64,000 bases of DNA, from NCBI GenBank assembly GCA_026122225.1, contig JANEZZ010002068.1, forward strand, positions 372,001-436,000, written 5' to 3'. Positions 11,143-21,500 of the stretch are shown in pieces. The notes beneath the pieces are model-generated. The model was not told the origin of the DNA, searched no databases, and was given only the letters and a program-made list of their open reading frames with translations. Position numbers and translations under genes: made by a program. How positions within the stretch are numbered: position 1 is the first letter of the stretch; every line of letters begins with the position of its first letter. Origin of the DNA: Heloderma charlesbogerti (Eukaryota > Chordata > Lepidosauria > Squamata > Helodermatidae).

Positions 11143-12504
11143 TTCCTGTGTTCCTGGCAGAAACCAGCCATCTTTTTGTTTTTTTTCATGAGGACTAAAA
11201 AGTTTTTAACCAAACCAGGGATTCTCCGGTTTTTGCCACAGGCCCATATTGGCTCTTCCTTTGCTGTTACGAATCCTTCTGTGGCTTCCTGTCCATAGCT
11301 TCAAAACGTCCTTTCATTTTTTAAACTGAGCTGGCTACTTTTGTGAGCAGTTGGGTGGGTGTTGTGTTTAAAAATTTTTTTTTTAAAAATCACTGCTGTT
11401 GGATTGCAGCAATCCTGGGAAAGTTAGGAAACCTCTCCGGAAGGCCTTCTGCAATGCTGTCCTCTCCTTGGAGCCTGCAGCTTATTCTGTCTCCACGGTT
11501 TAGCGTAAACCGCTTCTCTGAGTGCATGTTAACCTCAGTTTTTGTATTGGCTTAGATTTCTTAAGACTTGTTGCTTTGTACTGCAAGAATGTTGCTTAAT
11601 TTCAGCTAAGGTGGCACCAACGCTTTTCTTCTTACGATAAATGGTGCAGGACAGCCTGGGGTACCATGCTTCAATAGCCGACATACCCTTTATATAATAA
11701 TCTCGGCCTGTGCGCTCCTGGAGCATCTTTCCACAGCGCGTGCCCCCTCCATCTGTGGCACTCCGGCAGCCCCCCTGGCGGCAGGGAAGGTTATCGCAGC
11801 GTCAGAACCACGTCGCTGACCTCCTGCCTGGAAGAAGGCCAGGATGTGGAGATGGCCTCATCCTGGGAGGCGCGGCAGGGGTTTGGAGGAGGCGGGAAGA
11901 CGTGTGTCCGGAAAAGGCAAGCAAGCCGCCCAAAGGAACAGTCTGTCCCCTCACACCGTGTGGCTTTCTTGCTTTCATCAGCTGGAGCTGTGTGCTTGCG
12001 CTCTTGTCTCTCTCTGTGCTGGCAAGCTCTCCGATCAGCTGTTCCCTTTCCCCAGCTGACAGAGTGCTGAGTGGTTCTTCCTGTTTTTGAGTTTGCGGGA
12101 CAATATGGGAATGGTGGGGGGGGGGGTGGCATAGTCAAGAACTGGCAGCGTGAGCCACAGCAGGTTTGGCAGCTGCTTGCAACCAGTGTGGGCCTTCTCT
12201 AGAGATTGAAACCACCTCCGCCTGGGGTCTGGCCTTACGCAAACCCATGTCCTCTTACTCTGCAAGCGCCTAGCGCTACCGACTGCACAGGTCTCCCTGT
12301 GATGCCCCCAAGGGGCCAGTTGCTGTTGTTATTGTTGTTCAGCTCCCTCCAAATATATGGGGGAGCGTGAGGCTTTGAGAGCCATCCTAGAGGTGAGACT
12401 GTGAACCCGGGGCCTTCCGTGTCTGGAGACCATCTTACCATCCGGTGGGTCCGAGGAGGCAAAGGGGAAATGATGCGTTGGGTTTAACGGGGATTGTGCA
12501 AATT
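11143..12504. other. Intronic stretch without recognised gene
   Basis: No exon or clear repeat was seen apart from homopolymer runs (for example poly-G near 12114-12127). Confidence 0.45.
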
Positions 12505-12632
12505 CAGGGCCAGGTATGGTGGCTTTTGAAAGGGGATTGGGCAAATTCACAGAGGATTAGGCTAGTCCTCATGAAGGTTATGTGTTACCTACCACACATC
12601 TGGAGGGCACCAGGTTGGAGGAGGCAGACATA
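12505..12632 (+). mobile_element. Old CR1 3' fragment followed by F1 end
   Basis: GGTGGCTTTTGAAAGGGGAT and ACAGAGGATTAGGCTAGTCC follow the CR1 type 1 3'UTR. From 12596 the sequence ATCTGGAGGGCACCAGGTTG is the terminal arm of foldback family F1. Confidence 0.6.
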
Positions 12633-12904
12633 GGCCTGTGGTCTGACCTCTTCTTACATTGGGAGATGCCATCAGAAGCAGGTCTTTGTGTGTCTGTGTC
12701 CAAAACGGGCAGGGATGTTTCGAGAGCAGTCCTCTGGGATCCGAGGAGCTCAGAACAAGTGGGTGTTCAACGCCAGGCAGGGAGGAAGCGCTAAGGCCTG
12801 ATGTTGGAGCAGCATCAGGGCACTTAGATGGGTTGCCCAGATTAGGAAGTGCAAGGCCTGCAGTGAAGGCTTTCTGAGGCCCGGCCAATGGTAATTGGCC
12901 CTTT

Positions 12905-13096
12905 GTGTGTTTGCGGGTCACCCCGTGAAGCGGATTGGTGGGAGATTCAGGTCGAGTAGAAGGAACTCCTTCACACAGCACAGGGTTAAGCTAGGGCACT
13001 GCCACAAGGTGTAGCAATGACCACGGTAAAGCTAACTTGGGTGGCTTTACAAGGGGATCAGACAAATTGATGGAGGAGGATAAAGCTATCGGTGTC
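12905..13096 (+). mobile_element. CR1 LINE 3' region (type 1), left half
   Basis: CACCCCGTGAAGCGGATTGG, TTCACACAGCACAGGGTTAA and GGCTTTACAAGGGGATCAG mark a CR1 type 1 3'UTR. It is interrupted by a reversed L2 tail and resumes near 13336. Confidence 0.8.
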
Positions 13097-13148
13097 TGCT
13101 ATTATTATTATTATTATTATATTATTATTATATTATTATTATTATATT
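13097..13148. repeat. (ATT)n microsatellite
   Basis: ATT/TTA units at the 3' end of the reversed L2 tail, where LINE insertions often seed such runs. Confidence 0.9.
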
Positions 13149-13335
13149 TATTTATACCCTGCCTTTTTCCCAGTACTGGGCCACAAGGTGGCTTACAAAA
13201 ATTAAAACATAAGACAATTAAAACATATGAAAATATGCAATTAAACAGCAATACAATTAAAATTACATTAAAACAGCATTTTAAAACAGCATTTTAGCAG
13301 CTTAACCCCAGGTTCCAACTATGTCCCAAAGGCCT
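13149..13335 (-). mobile_element. L2-like LINE 3' tail, reversed
   Basis: TTTATACCCTGCCTTTTTCC and an A-rich stretch of AATTAAAACA-like units are the reverse complement of an L2 3'UTR. It splits a CR1 copy. Confidence 0.7.
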
Positions 13336-13578
13336 GCTGGGACAAGAATGTAATCACAATGGCTAGTAGTCACAATGGCCATGTGTTACCTCCAGTATCA
13401 GAGGCAGGATGCCTATGTACACCAGTTGCTGGGGAACCTGGGCCGGAGGGTGCTTTTGCACTCCTGTTCTGCTTGTGGGTTCCACACATGCCACTGGTTG
13501 GCCACTGTGGGATCAGAATGCTGGACAAGGTGGACCCTTGGTCTGACCCAGCAGGGCTCTCTTTATGTTCTTATGGGG
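13336..13578 (+). mobile_element. CR1 LINE 3' region (type 1), right half
   Basis: TGTGTTACCTCCAGTATCAG, CTATGTACACCAGTTGCTGG and GTGGACCCTTGGTCTGACCC lead to a TTTATGTTCTTATG terminus. Confidence 0.88.
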
Positions 13579-14763
13579 GTGGTGGCGAGGCGTCAGCTGA
13601 TGGGATGCTCAGGCAGGCTGGCAGTGCAACCTGGGGGGCATCCTCAGAGCCCCGAGCTCAGTCCATCAGGCTTGCGGCAGAAACGCCTCTTGCACCACTG
13701 GGCATCCCAGTTTGAAAGAAAGAGGGCAATATGAGCATCTCCTATCCTTTGAGCCTCCAGATGTTGTTGTACTCTGACTCCCATCAGCCCTTGCATAGCC
13801 AAGAATTTATTATCTATTCATTATTAACATAAGTATGCTACCTTATTTGCTAACAAACCATCAAGGTGCTGAAGAACAGTTTTAAACAATAAAACCTTAA
13901 CAATAGGGAGAACATTAATAACCATAAAATGTTAGAACTGCTACATAATGTAAGTGGCTAAGTTAAAAAAAAGAAAAACTTGTGTTCCTTTTTGGTGTTT
14001 TGGGAGAGGGGGGCCAATCATACTTCTTGAAGGAGTCTATCCTGTAGTTTGGAAGCAACACAGAAGAAAGCCCTTTCACATGAGCCCTGCAAATGGGCCT
14101 TCGTGGGTTGTGGTGAGGGGAGTTACAATCCAACAACATCTGGAGGGCTATACGTTCTCCATCGTTGTGCTAAGCAGTCGAACTGGATGCTTTAAAATGA
14201 GCAAGCGGGGAATAGGAAAGGGTCATCAGCTAGCAGCCTGCAGGCCAAATCCGTCCTTCTGAAGCAAGATCCCATGGTTGTGTGCGGGAGGGATGTTTGC
14301 CGCATCTGCGTCCTGCCCTTCCTCCCAAGGGACTCGGGCTGGCGGCATGCGTGGTGTCCTCGCGGGACCTTTTCCACGACTGCATGAAGTCAGTTAGGCT
14401 GAAGGTGTGTGGTTTTCGAAGTGTGTGAAGTGGAGGCTTCTCCCCTCCAGCAGCACCAGTGTTGTGATGGTCTGTACTCTGGAAAGAAACGTGTGTGTGT
14501 GTTTCAGTTGCTAGGCAACTGTAGCGCATATGTTTGTGGGCCTCTAGATCTATATTTGGGACTCGGAACTGCCTGGACAGCAGAAGCAAAGAGAGGATCA
14601 GTCATTTGACTGGCCAAAAAGGGATTTGACGGGCCAGACAATGGTCAAGTGTTGTTAAAAGCACTAACGTTATGAGAACTGCAACAGAAGGTCGTCAGGT
14701 TTGGGACTTGTACTGATTCCCAAAAAAATAAACTGGAGACCCACTGTCGTGCAACAGATATTT
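13579..14763. other. Intronic stretch with two foldback fragments
   Basis: F1 fragments occur near 13748-13800 (CCAGATGTTGTTGTACTCTG) and 14120-14165 (CCAACAACATCTGGAGGGC). Nothing else was recognised; the open frames here lack known motifs. Confidence 0.5.
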
Positions 14764-14880
14764 AGGATACACTCCTGTGCATGTTTATACAGAAAAAGTC
14801 GGACAACTCCATGCTGGCTGGGGCATGCTGGGAATTGTAGGACTTTTTTTCTGTCTGAACATGCCTAGGGTTGCGCCTTC
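14764..14880. mobile_element. Foldback MITE family F2, copy 1
   Basis: Inverted arms contain GCATGTTTATACAGAAAAAG on the left and TTTCTGTCTGAACATGC on the right, around a centre with two CATGCTGG-like motifs. The same element recurs at 18122, 22967 and 32345. Confidence 0.8.
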
Positions 14881-15250
14881 ATTCTGTCATAATCTTTCAC
14901 AGACCCTGTCCACTTCATCAAGTGCATGAAGTACTGACCTCAAAGTGGCGGATTTATATATGCATCCTGTGAGGGGGTGGGAGGGAGGATTCCCTGTTGT
15001 CGGAGGGAATTTGAGAACAAAAAGTACAGACAGGGATAATTGCCTTAACAGTTGCCATTTACCAAACATAGCTGGGTGGTAACAGAGACATGGCAGCGGT
15101 GAGCTGATTAACATATGTAGTATGATTTTTTTTAAAAACACTTTTGATCTTTTTCAAACCACAAGAAATCGAGCCGAATCTCTTGAAGAATTGTACTTCA
15201 GCCATTTCATGTTCCTTGCCATATTCAATTTTTTTTTTTCCCCACCGCAG

Positions 15251-15367
15251 TCAAATGATAGACGATTTACCGACAATATTCTGGTGTACCAACCCTATGG
15301 AAAGGTGAATGGGCTGGTGGAGGTGCAGTTTGATTTCGGAGAGATGCAAACTACATTGGAACGAAGG
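15251..15367 (+). other. Exon-like open segment of unknown identity
   Basis: A strong polypyrimidine tract and CAG at 15229-15250 are followed by an open frame that reads VYQPYGKVNGLVEVQFDFG, with possible donors near 15367. It does not match LKB1 exon 1 or 2 and I do not recognise the protein. It may be a cryptic exon, a decayed exon fragment or chance. The human gene has no coding exon here. Confidence 0.2.
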
Positions 15368-15390
15368 GTAATTGGTAACTCCAGCAGTAA

Positions 15391-15585
<195 letters not shown>

Positions 15586-15632
15586 TGAATTTTTCATATG
15601 GAGATGTTGTTATCGCTCTTCAGTCTTCCTTC

Positions 15633-16142
15633 AGTATTTTTTATTATTATTATTATTATTTATTAGATTTATTAGCCGCCCATATGGCCGGCTACCTGGC
15701 CACTCTAGGTGGTGTACAATATGAATAACAACACAAAACACAACATAATCAACTGAACGAAACAGCATTGCTCTAAAAAAAAACCCTAACCCACCCCAAA
15801 CACCCGTCTGAACAGCCAGGTTTTCAAAGCCTGGTGGAAGCTCATCAAAGAGGGGGCATGGTGGAGGTCACTAGGGCGGGAATTCCACAGAGTGGGGGCC
15901 ACCACAGAAAAGGCTCTCTCCCTAGTCCTCACCAGCATAGCTGTTCTGGCTGATGGGACAGAGGGAAGGCCTTCCGAGGCTGATTTAGTTGAGTGGCATC
16001 CCTGGTGTTGCTGGAGGTGCTTCTTGAGATAGACTGGGCCGGAACCATATAGGGTTTGTCAACACTTTGAATTGGGTCTGGAAAACAACTGGTAACCAGT
16101 GCAACTCCTTCAGCAATGGAGTGATGTGATCTCGCTGACAGC
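15633..16142 (-). mobile_element. L2-like LINE, reversed 3' end
   Basis: On the minus strand the sequence reads RAFSVVAPTLWN, then HHAPSLMSF, the post-RT part of an L2-type ORF2. The plus-strand left edge is an ATT-rich tail plus the reversed 3'UTR. It lies in STK11 intron 2. Confidence 0.75.
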
Positions 16143-16675
16143 TGCCTTTAATTCAGTATTGCGTGACCCTTTGTTCTAAGGATCTTCCATCTCTATGTAA
16201 GAAGCTGCCTTTTACCAAGTCAGATCTCCCTCCTCCCCCCCGTTGCTCCTTTCTGCTTCGCTCTGCCCTGACCCAGTCCCCACCCTTGCAAAAAAAAACG
16301 TAACAAACAAAAAATGACAAAGCCCATGACTGATAGGTCAAAGTATCACAGTTATTGGTATCACAGTTGTTGGGCAGACCAGAGCTATTTAATTTTGTGA
16401 GGGGCGAATGAAATGCTCGTTTGGTAGACAGCATTACGAAATGCTTGCTTGGTAAGCCCATTTTTCTTCAGATATCTCAACTTGGTTCTTCGGTTTGAAG
16501 TATAAAAAATAAAACTTGGGAGAACCTTTTGTAGTCCAGAATTTTGAGGAAAAACCCCCGGTATGTGCCAAGAAAGGTTCTCGTGGGTGTTCCCTCCCCG
16601 GCATTCCTGTTTTTTGGGGAAGTGGTTTTGGGCATGGACTTGTTCCTTCTGTTGGGCCGTGCCTGTCTCACTGTC

Positions 16676-16867
16676 TGGGGAGAGGCCATAGCTCGGTGGT
16701 ACAGCCCCTGCTTTGCACGCAGATGGTCCCAGATTCAACCTCTGGCATCTTCAGTTAGCAGGATCACAGAGGAGGTCTTTTCTATCCGAGGTCCCAGAGA
16801 GCAGCTGCCAATCAGCCAATGTTAGGTGAGATGAATAACTTGTCTGATCTGGGAAGGGCAGCTTTCT
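16676..16867 (+). mobile_element. tRNA-derived SINE (family S1)
   Basis: The head GGCCATAGCTCGGTGGTACA carries an A-box-like motif and GATTCAACCTC a B-box-like motif. The body follows the S1 pattern and ends near GATCTGGGAAGGGCAGCTTT. Other S1 copies are at 17016, 27583, 35095, 36322, 45240 and 49222 (plus) and 33140, 36740 and 60385 (minus). Confidence 0.8.
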
Positions 16868-17014
16868 ATTTAAATATTGCCTTTATTTAGAACCATGAGG
16901 ACTAGGGTTCTTGATATTTAAATCATGTCTTTATTTAGAACCATGAAGACTAGGATCTTGATACTTAAATCATGTCTTTATTTAGAACCATGAGGACTAG
17001 GATCTTGATATTTA
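16868..17014. repeat. Three tandem copies of a 47-48-bp unit
   Basis: TTATTTAGAACCATGAGGAC starts at 16883, recurs with one change at 16931 and again at 16978. The units include the end of the preceding SINE region and sit between two S1 SINEs. Confidence 0.85.
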
Positions 17015-17015
17015 G

Positions 17016-17112
17016 GGGAAAGGACCATAGCTCAGTGGCAGAGCCCCTGCTTTGTGTGCAGACGGTCCTGGGTTCAGTTCCTGGGCATCTCCGGTTAGAA
17101 GCCTCAGGGAGC
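17016..17112 (+). mobile_element. tRNA-derived SINE S1, 3'-truncated
   Basis: GGACCATAGCTCAGTGGCAG, GCCCCTGCTTTGTGTGCAG and GGGTTCAGTTCC reproduce the S1 head. The copy breaks off before the usual tail. Confidence 0.8.
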
Positions 17113-17118
17113 TGGTGA

Positions 17119-17295
<177 letters not shown>

Positions 17296-17324
17296 TAAGC
17301 CAGCGAGGATCTTGTCTGTCAAGA

Positions 17325-17450
17325 CCAACCTTCCCCAGTCTGGTGCCCTCCAAATGTCCCATTCTGCAAGTCCCTTTCTTCCTGTTGGGGACAGACCAAC
17401 TGGGCTTCATGAAGGCAGCTGCATTGGGTACCTTCAGGCCATTTCCTAAT
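17325..17450. mobile_element. F1 foldback fragment in intron 3
   Basis: CCTTCCCCAGTCTGGTGCCC followed by TCCAAATGTCCC matches the left end of family F1. The right arm is not clear. Confidence 0.5.
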
Positions 17451-17626
17451 CCTCTTAAGTTCATGGTGAAATTCAAACCGGGGGGCGGGGAAGGGTTGTT
17501 CTCCGATTTATAGCTCTGTCCTTTCGTCACTCTGCTACTCCAGATCCCCCAAATTGCGCCGAGTCTCAGTGTAATTGTTTTTCGTTCCTTTCGTTCTGAT
17601 AAGCAACTCTCCCTCCCCCGATTCAG

Positions 17627-17759
17627 GTACTTTTGCCAACTTATAGATGGCTTGGAATACCTGCACAGCCAAGGGATTGTCCACAAAGATATCAAACCGG
17701 GAAACCTCCTGCTAACGACCAATGGGACGCTGAAGATATCTGACCTGGGAGTGGCAGAG
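17627..17759 (+). CDS. STK11: STK11 (LKB1) exon 4
   Basis: The 133-bp exon encodes the catalytic loop. It reads [15 protein letters not shown], then [20 protein letters not shown], then [18 protein letters not shown] is the HRD-type catalytic loop with the catalytic aspartate. DLG stands where most kinases have DFG and is normal for LKB1. The only change from remembered human sequence is Asn for Gly in TTNG. The acceptor AG is at 17625-17626 and the GT donor at 17760. The exon ends on a whole codon, as in human. Confidence 0.97.
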
Positions 17760-17834
17760 GTGCGTTCTGAGTTTGTGCCTGGGTGCGTACATGTGCTGCT
17801 GTGCGCTCTGGGTGTTGCTGTGCCTCCAGAGGTA

Positions 17835-18000
17835 ATGTCCGCCCGCTTGGACAGCTTTAAAAAGGTATTGGACACCTTCACAGAAGAGAAGGCTCTCAAT
17901 GGCTGCTAGTTCTGATGGCTCTGCGCTGCCTCCAGGTTTAGAAGCAGTTGGCCTCTCGGTATCAGTCACGGGGGAACACGAGGGTGCCCTGTCGTGAAGT
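17835..18000 (+). mobile_element. CR1 LINE 3' fragment (type 1)
   Basis: GACAGCTTTAAAAAGGTATT, GAAGAGAAGGCTCTCAATGG and CTGATGGCTCTGCGCTGCCT match the CR1 type 1 3'UTR. The copy is worn and truncated. Confidence 0.7.
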
Positions 18001-18121
18001 TTAATTTAATTTTGAAATAAAGTTCCCAAAGTAAAGGCAACAAACAGACAAACGAATGTGCACAATAGTAAATCAAAATCACGAAAAAAATTTGCTTTTG
18101 GAACATCTACAGTAAAACAGC

Positions 18122-18240
18122 TTAAGGGCGCAGTCCTGCGTGTGTTTAGACAGAAAAAAGTCCTACAACTCCCAGCATGCCCTAGCCAGCATAGCTGTAG
18201 GACTTTTTTCTGTCTAAACATGCGCAGGATGGTGCCCTAA
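18122..18240. mobile_element. Foldback MITE family F2, copy 2
   Basis: The left end is TTAAGGGCGCAGTCCTGCG and the right end GCAGGATGGTGCCCTAA. The arms contain GTTTAGACAGAAAAAAGTCC and its inverse. This is the cleanest copy for the ends: they read TTA(A)GGGC and GCCCTAA. Confidence 0.85.
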
Positions 18241-18519
18241 GAACGACCAAACCCAAGAGGGGGAGACAGATCAAAATGCAAGGCGCTTGACAACGCCCAA
18301 GAGGTCTCTGTCCCAAGGAGATTCCCAACCCAGCCATGCCAGGAGGGCACCTTGGCTGCATCTTTATTGCCACGCTATCATGCAGAGGCTTGCTTTTCCA
18401 GATGTCAGCCAATGACGCCCCCCTGGCATCCCTTCCCCATATCAGTCCAAGAGCAGGGCTACCTACTAATTTGCCTATGAGATTTCATTTTATTTGGAAA
18501 TAAAGGTAAGAAAATCAAG
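18241..18519. other. Intronic stretch upstream of the long CR1
   Basis: Nothing recognised. The 5' boundary of the following CR1 is uncertain and may fall in this interval. Confidence 0.4.
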
Positions 18520-21500
18520 TCTGTTTCCCGCCTCCCAGCTGAGCAGAGCAAATCAGAGCAAGCTGCTCCAGCTGGTCCAGGGACTACAGAAGCAGGCAAG
18601 CTCCCAGAGAGCGAGCGAACAGGAGTTGGGGGAGCAAACAGGAGTTGGCCAGGGGAGTTGGCCAGGGGAGGTCAAGGGGGAGGCCCCTAACATTTTTTTT
18701 TCATTTTTTCATTTTTTATTTTAACTAACTTTTTTCCATTTATTTGTCTTGTAACACACACTTCCACACCAGTGGGACTCTGCTTTTAACCTCTACTGAG
18801 TAGAGGAGCAGGCACAGGCTAGTCTAGAACAATCACAAAGCTAGACACAAAAAGGGAAAAGAGGCTATGGAAGGACAAGACTCTCCAGTGGTGGTGACCT
18901 GCAAGGTGTGTGCAATGTTTGTTTTCTTGCCTGAGAACAACATGGCCTACACCTGCAACAAGTGCAAGTTGATCACGCTGCTGGAGGAAAAAGTAAGTGG
19001 ACTGGAGCGGCGACTGTCGACCCTCCGGGGAATAAGAGAACACGAAGAGTTCTTGGACAGAATGGGGGAACTACAGCAGCAAGGGGCAGACCAGAAGCTT
19101 GAAGAGCAACAGCAAGATGAGGCAGTGGGAAATGCTGAGGTGAAGAAAAATGGAATAGAGGATACTCCTTGGAAAAGGGTGACAGTTAGGAGAAGAAGAA
19201 CTAGACGCCACTCTGCGCCAGTGGAAGCAGTGGAGCTGTGGAACCGATTCCAGGTACTTGCGGAGGAGACTGGAGGACAGCCTGCAGAGGAAGAATCACA
19301 GGGGAACCTGCATGAGAGTGAGCAAGAGGCTGAAGGTCAGTCAAACAGAGGCGATGAAACCCAGGCCTACAAGAAGAAGAAGAGAAGAGTGGTAGTAGTG
19401 GGAGACTCCTTGCTGCGTGGGATCGAGACCCAAGTATGTCGCGAAGACCCGTGGACTCGCCAGGTATGTTGTCTCCCGGGAGGACAGATTAGAGATGTGA
19501 CTGAAAGGTTGCCTGCACTCATAAAGCCCACTGACAGGTATCCCTTTCTTCTCATCCGTGTGGGAACAAATGATACCGCCAAGCGGAGCTACGAAGAGAT
19601 CACGTCAGACTTTGAAGCTTTGGGAAGGAAACTCAAGAACTTTGGGGCCCAGATAGTTTTCTCATCCATCCTTCCAGTAGTTAGAAGAGGGACAGAAAGG
19701 GAACGAAAAATACTCCGGGTGAATGACTGGCTACGAAGGTGGTGCCGACGAGAGAGATTTGGATTCTGGGACCACGGGCTATACTTCCTGGAAGATGGTC
19801 TGTTGGCTAGGGATGGGTTGCACCTCACAAAGGATGGGAAGAATGTGTTTGGCCACAGCATGAAGAACTTCATCAGGAGGGCTTTAAACTGAATCCTGCG
19901 GGGAAGGGAGATGTAATGTTGGGGGTAACAATGGACATAGGCGCATGCACTGCAATGGAGAGAACAGCTCTGATAGTGCCCAATAATAGTCTTCAGACAC
20001 ATGTGGGAAGAAAGCCAGACTATGAAGCACATGGTCTTCGATGTCTACATACTAATGCCCAGAGTATGGGAAACAAACAGAACAAACTTGCACTCTTAAT
20101 ACAAGAGGGAAATTATAACTTGATAGTGTAACTGAGACTTGGTGGGATGACTCTCATGACTGGAATACAGCAATTGAAGGATATAACTTGTTCACAAAGA
20201 ACAGGAGGAACAGAAAGGGAGGTGGGGTTGCACTGTATGTGAAAAATACATATCTCTGCACAGAAATACAGGAGGAGGAGCTTGGTAGCCCCATTGAGAG
20301 CATCTGGATCAAAATAAATGGAGCAAAGAATAAAAGGAACCTGGTGGTCGGAGTCTACTACCGGCCACCCAATCAAGGAGAAGACAAGGATGAAACTTTT
20401 GAAAAGCAAATAGCCAATGTTTTAAGGAAGCATGATGGAGTAGTAATGGGGGACTTCAATTTCCCTGATATTTGTTGGGAGACAAATTCTGCAAAACATG
20501 GCCCCTCCAGGAAATTCCTGACTTGTGTGGCGGATAACTTCCTCCTACAGAAAGTAGAGGAAGGAACTAGAGGATCGGCTATCCTTGACTTGATCCTAAC
20601 CAACAGAGATGACTTAGTGGATCAAGTAGCAGTTACAGGAACTCTGGGGGAAAGCGACCATGTTGTACTTGAGTTCTTGGTTCTAAGGGAAGCAAAAGCC
20701 GAGTGTAGTCAAACGCGTACCCTGGATTTTAGGAAAGCTGATTTTAATAAACTCAGAACAATGATCAGTAAGGTCCCATGGCAAGCGATGCTAGCGAGAA
20801 AAGGAGTCCAAGATGGGTGGGAGCTTTTAAAAAAGGAAATTCTCAAGGCACAATCACAAGCAATTCCAACAAGAATAAAAGGTGGAAGACAACAGAAGAA
20901 GCCAATGTGGCTTCACAAAAAGCTTAGGGATGACCTGAAAACAAAAAAGGACACATATAGGAAGTGGAAAGAAGGCCAAGTAACAAAGGAAGAGTACAGG
21001 CAGATAGCACAGAATTGCAGGGATGGTGTCAGGAAGGCTAAAGCTGAGAATGAGCTGAGGTTAGCAAGGGATGTTAAAAACAACAAAAAGGCTTTCTTCA
21101 GCTACGTGCATAGTAAAAGGCAGAGGAAAGAAATGGTGGTTCAGCTATTAAATAAGGATGGCAAAACGATAACAGATGACAAAGAAAAGGCAGAGGTGCT
21201 CAATTCCTCCTTTGGCTCAGTCTTCTCCCAAAAGGGGGTCTATGACCCCCCTGGCAAAGGCGAAGTACAGGCTGAAGTGGCAGGATTGCAGCTTGAGATC
21301 GACAGGCATATGGTCAAGGAACGCCTCATTACTTTGAATGAGTTCAAATCTCCAGGGCCAGATGAACTGCATCCTAGAGTCATAAAGGAACTGGCAGAAG
21401 AACTCTCAGAACCGCTGTCTATTCTCTTTGAGAAATCATGGAGGACGGGGGAAGTGCCAGATGACTGGAGGAGGGCTAACGTTGTCCCTATCTTCAAAAA

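Noticed and set aside
16676..16760. Functional tRNA gene
   Set aside because: The A-box and B-box-like motifs occur in a repeated SINE head without a complete cloverleaf and the same head recurs many times.
18867..19892. Host esterase gene
   Set aside because: The GDSL-type domain is preceded by a CR1-type zinc finger and followed at once by CR1 ORF2, so it is the LINE ORF1.
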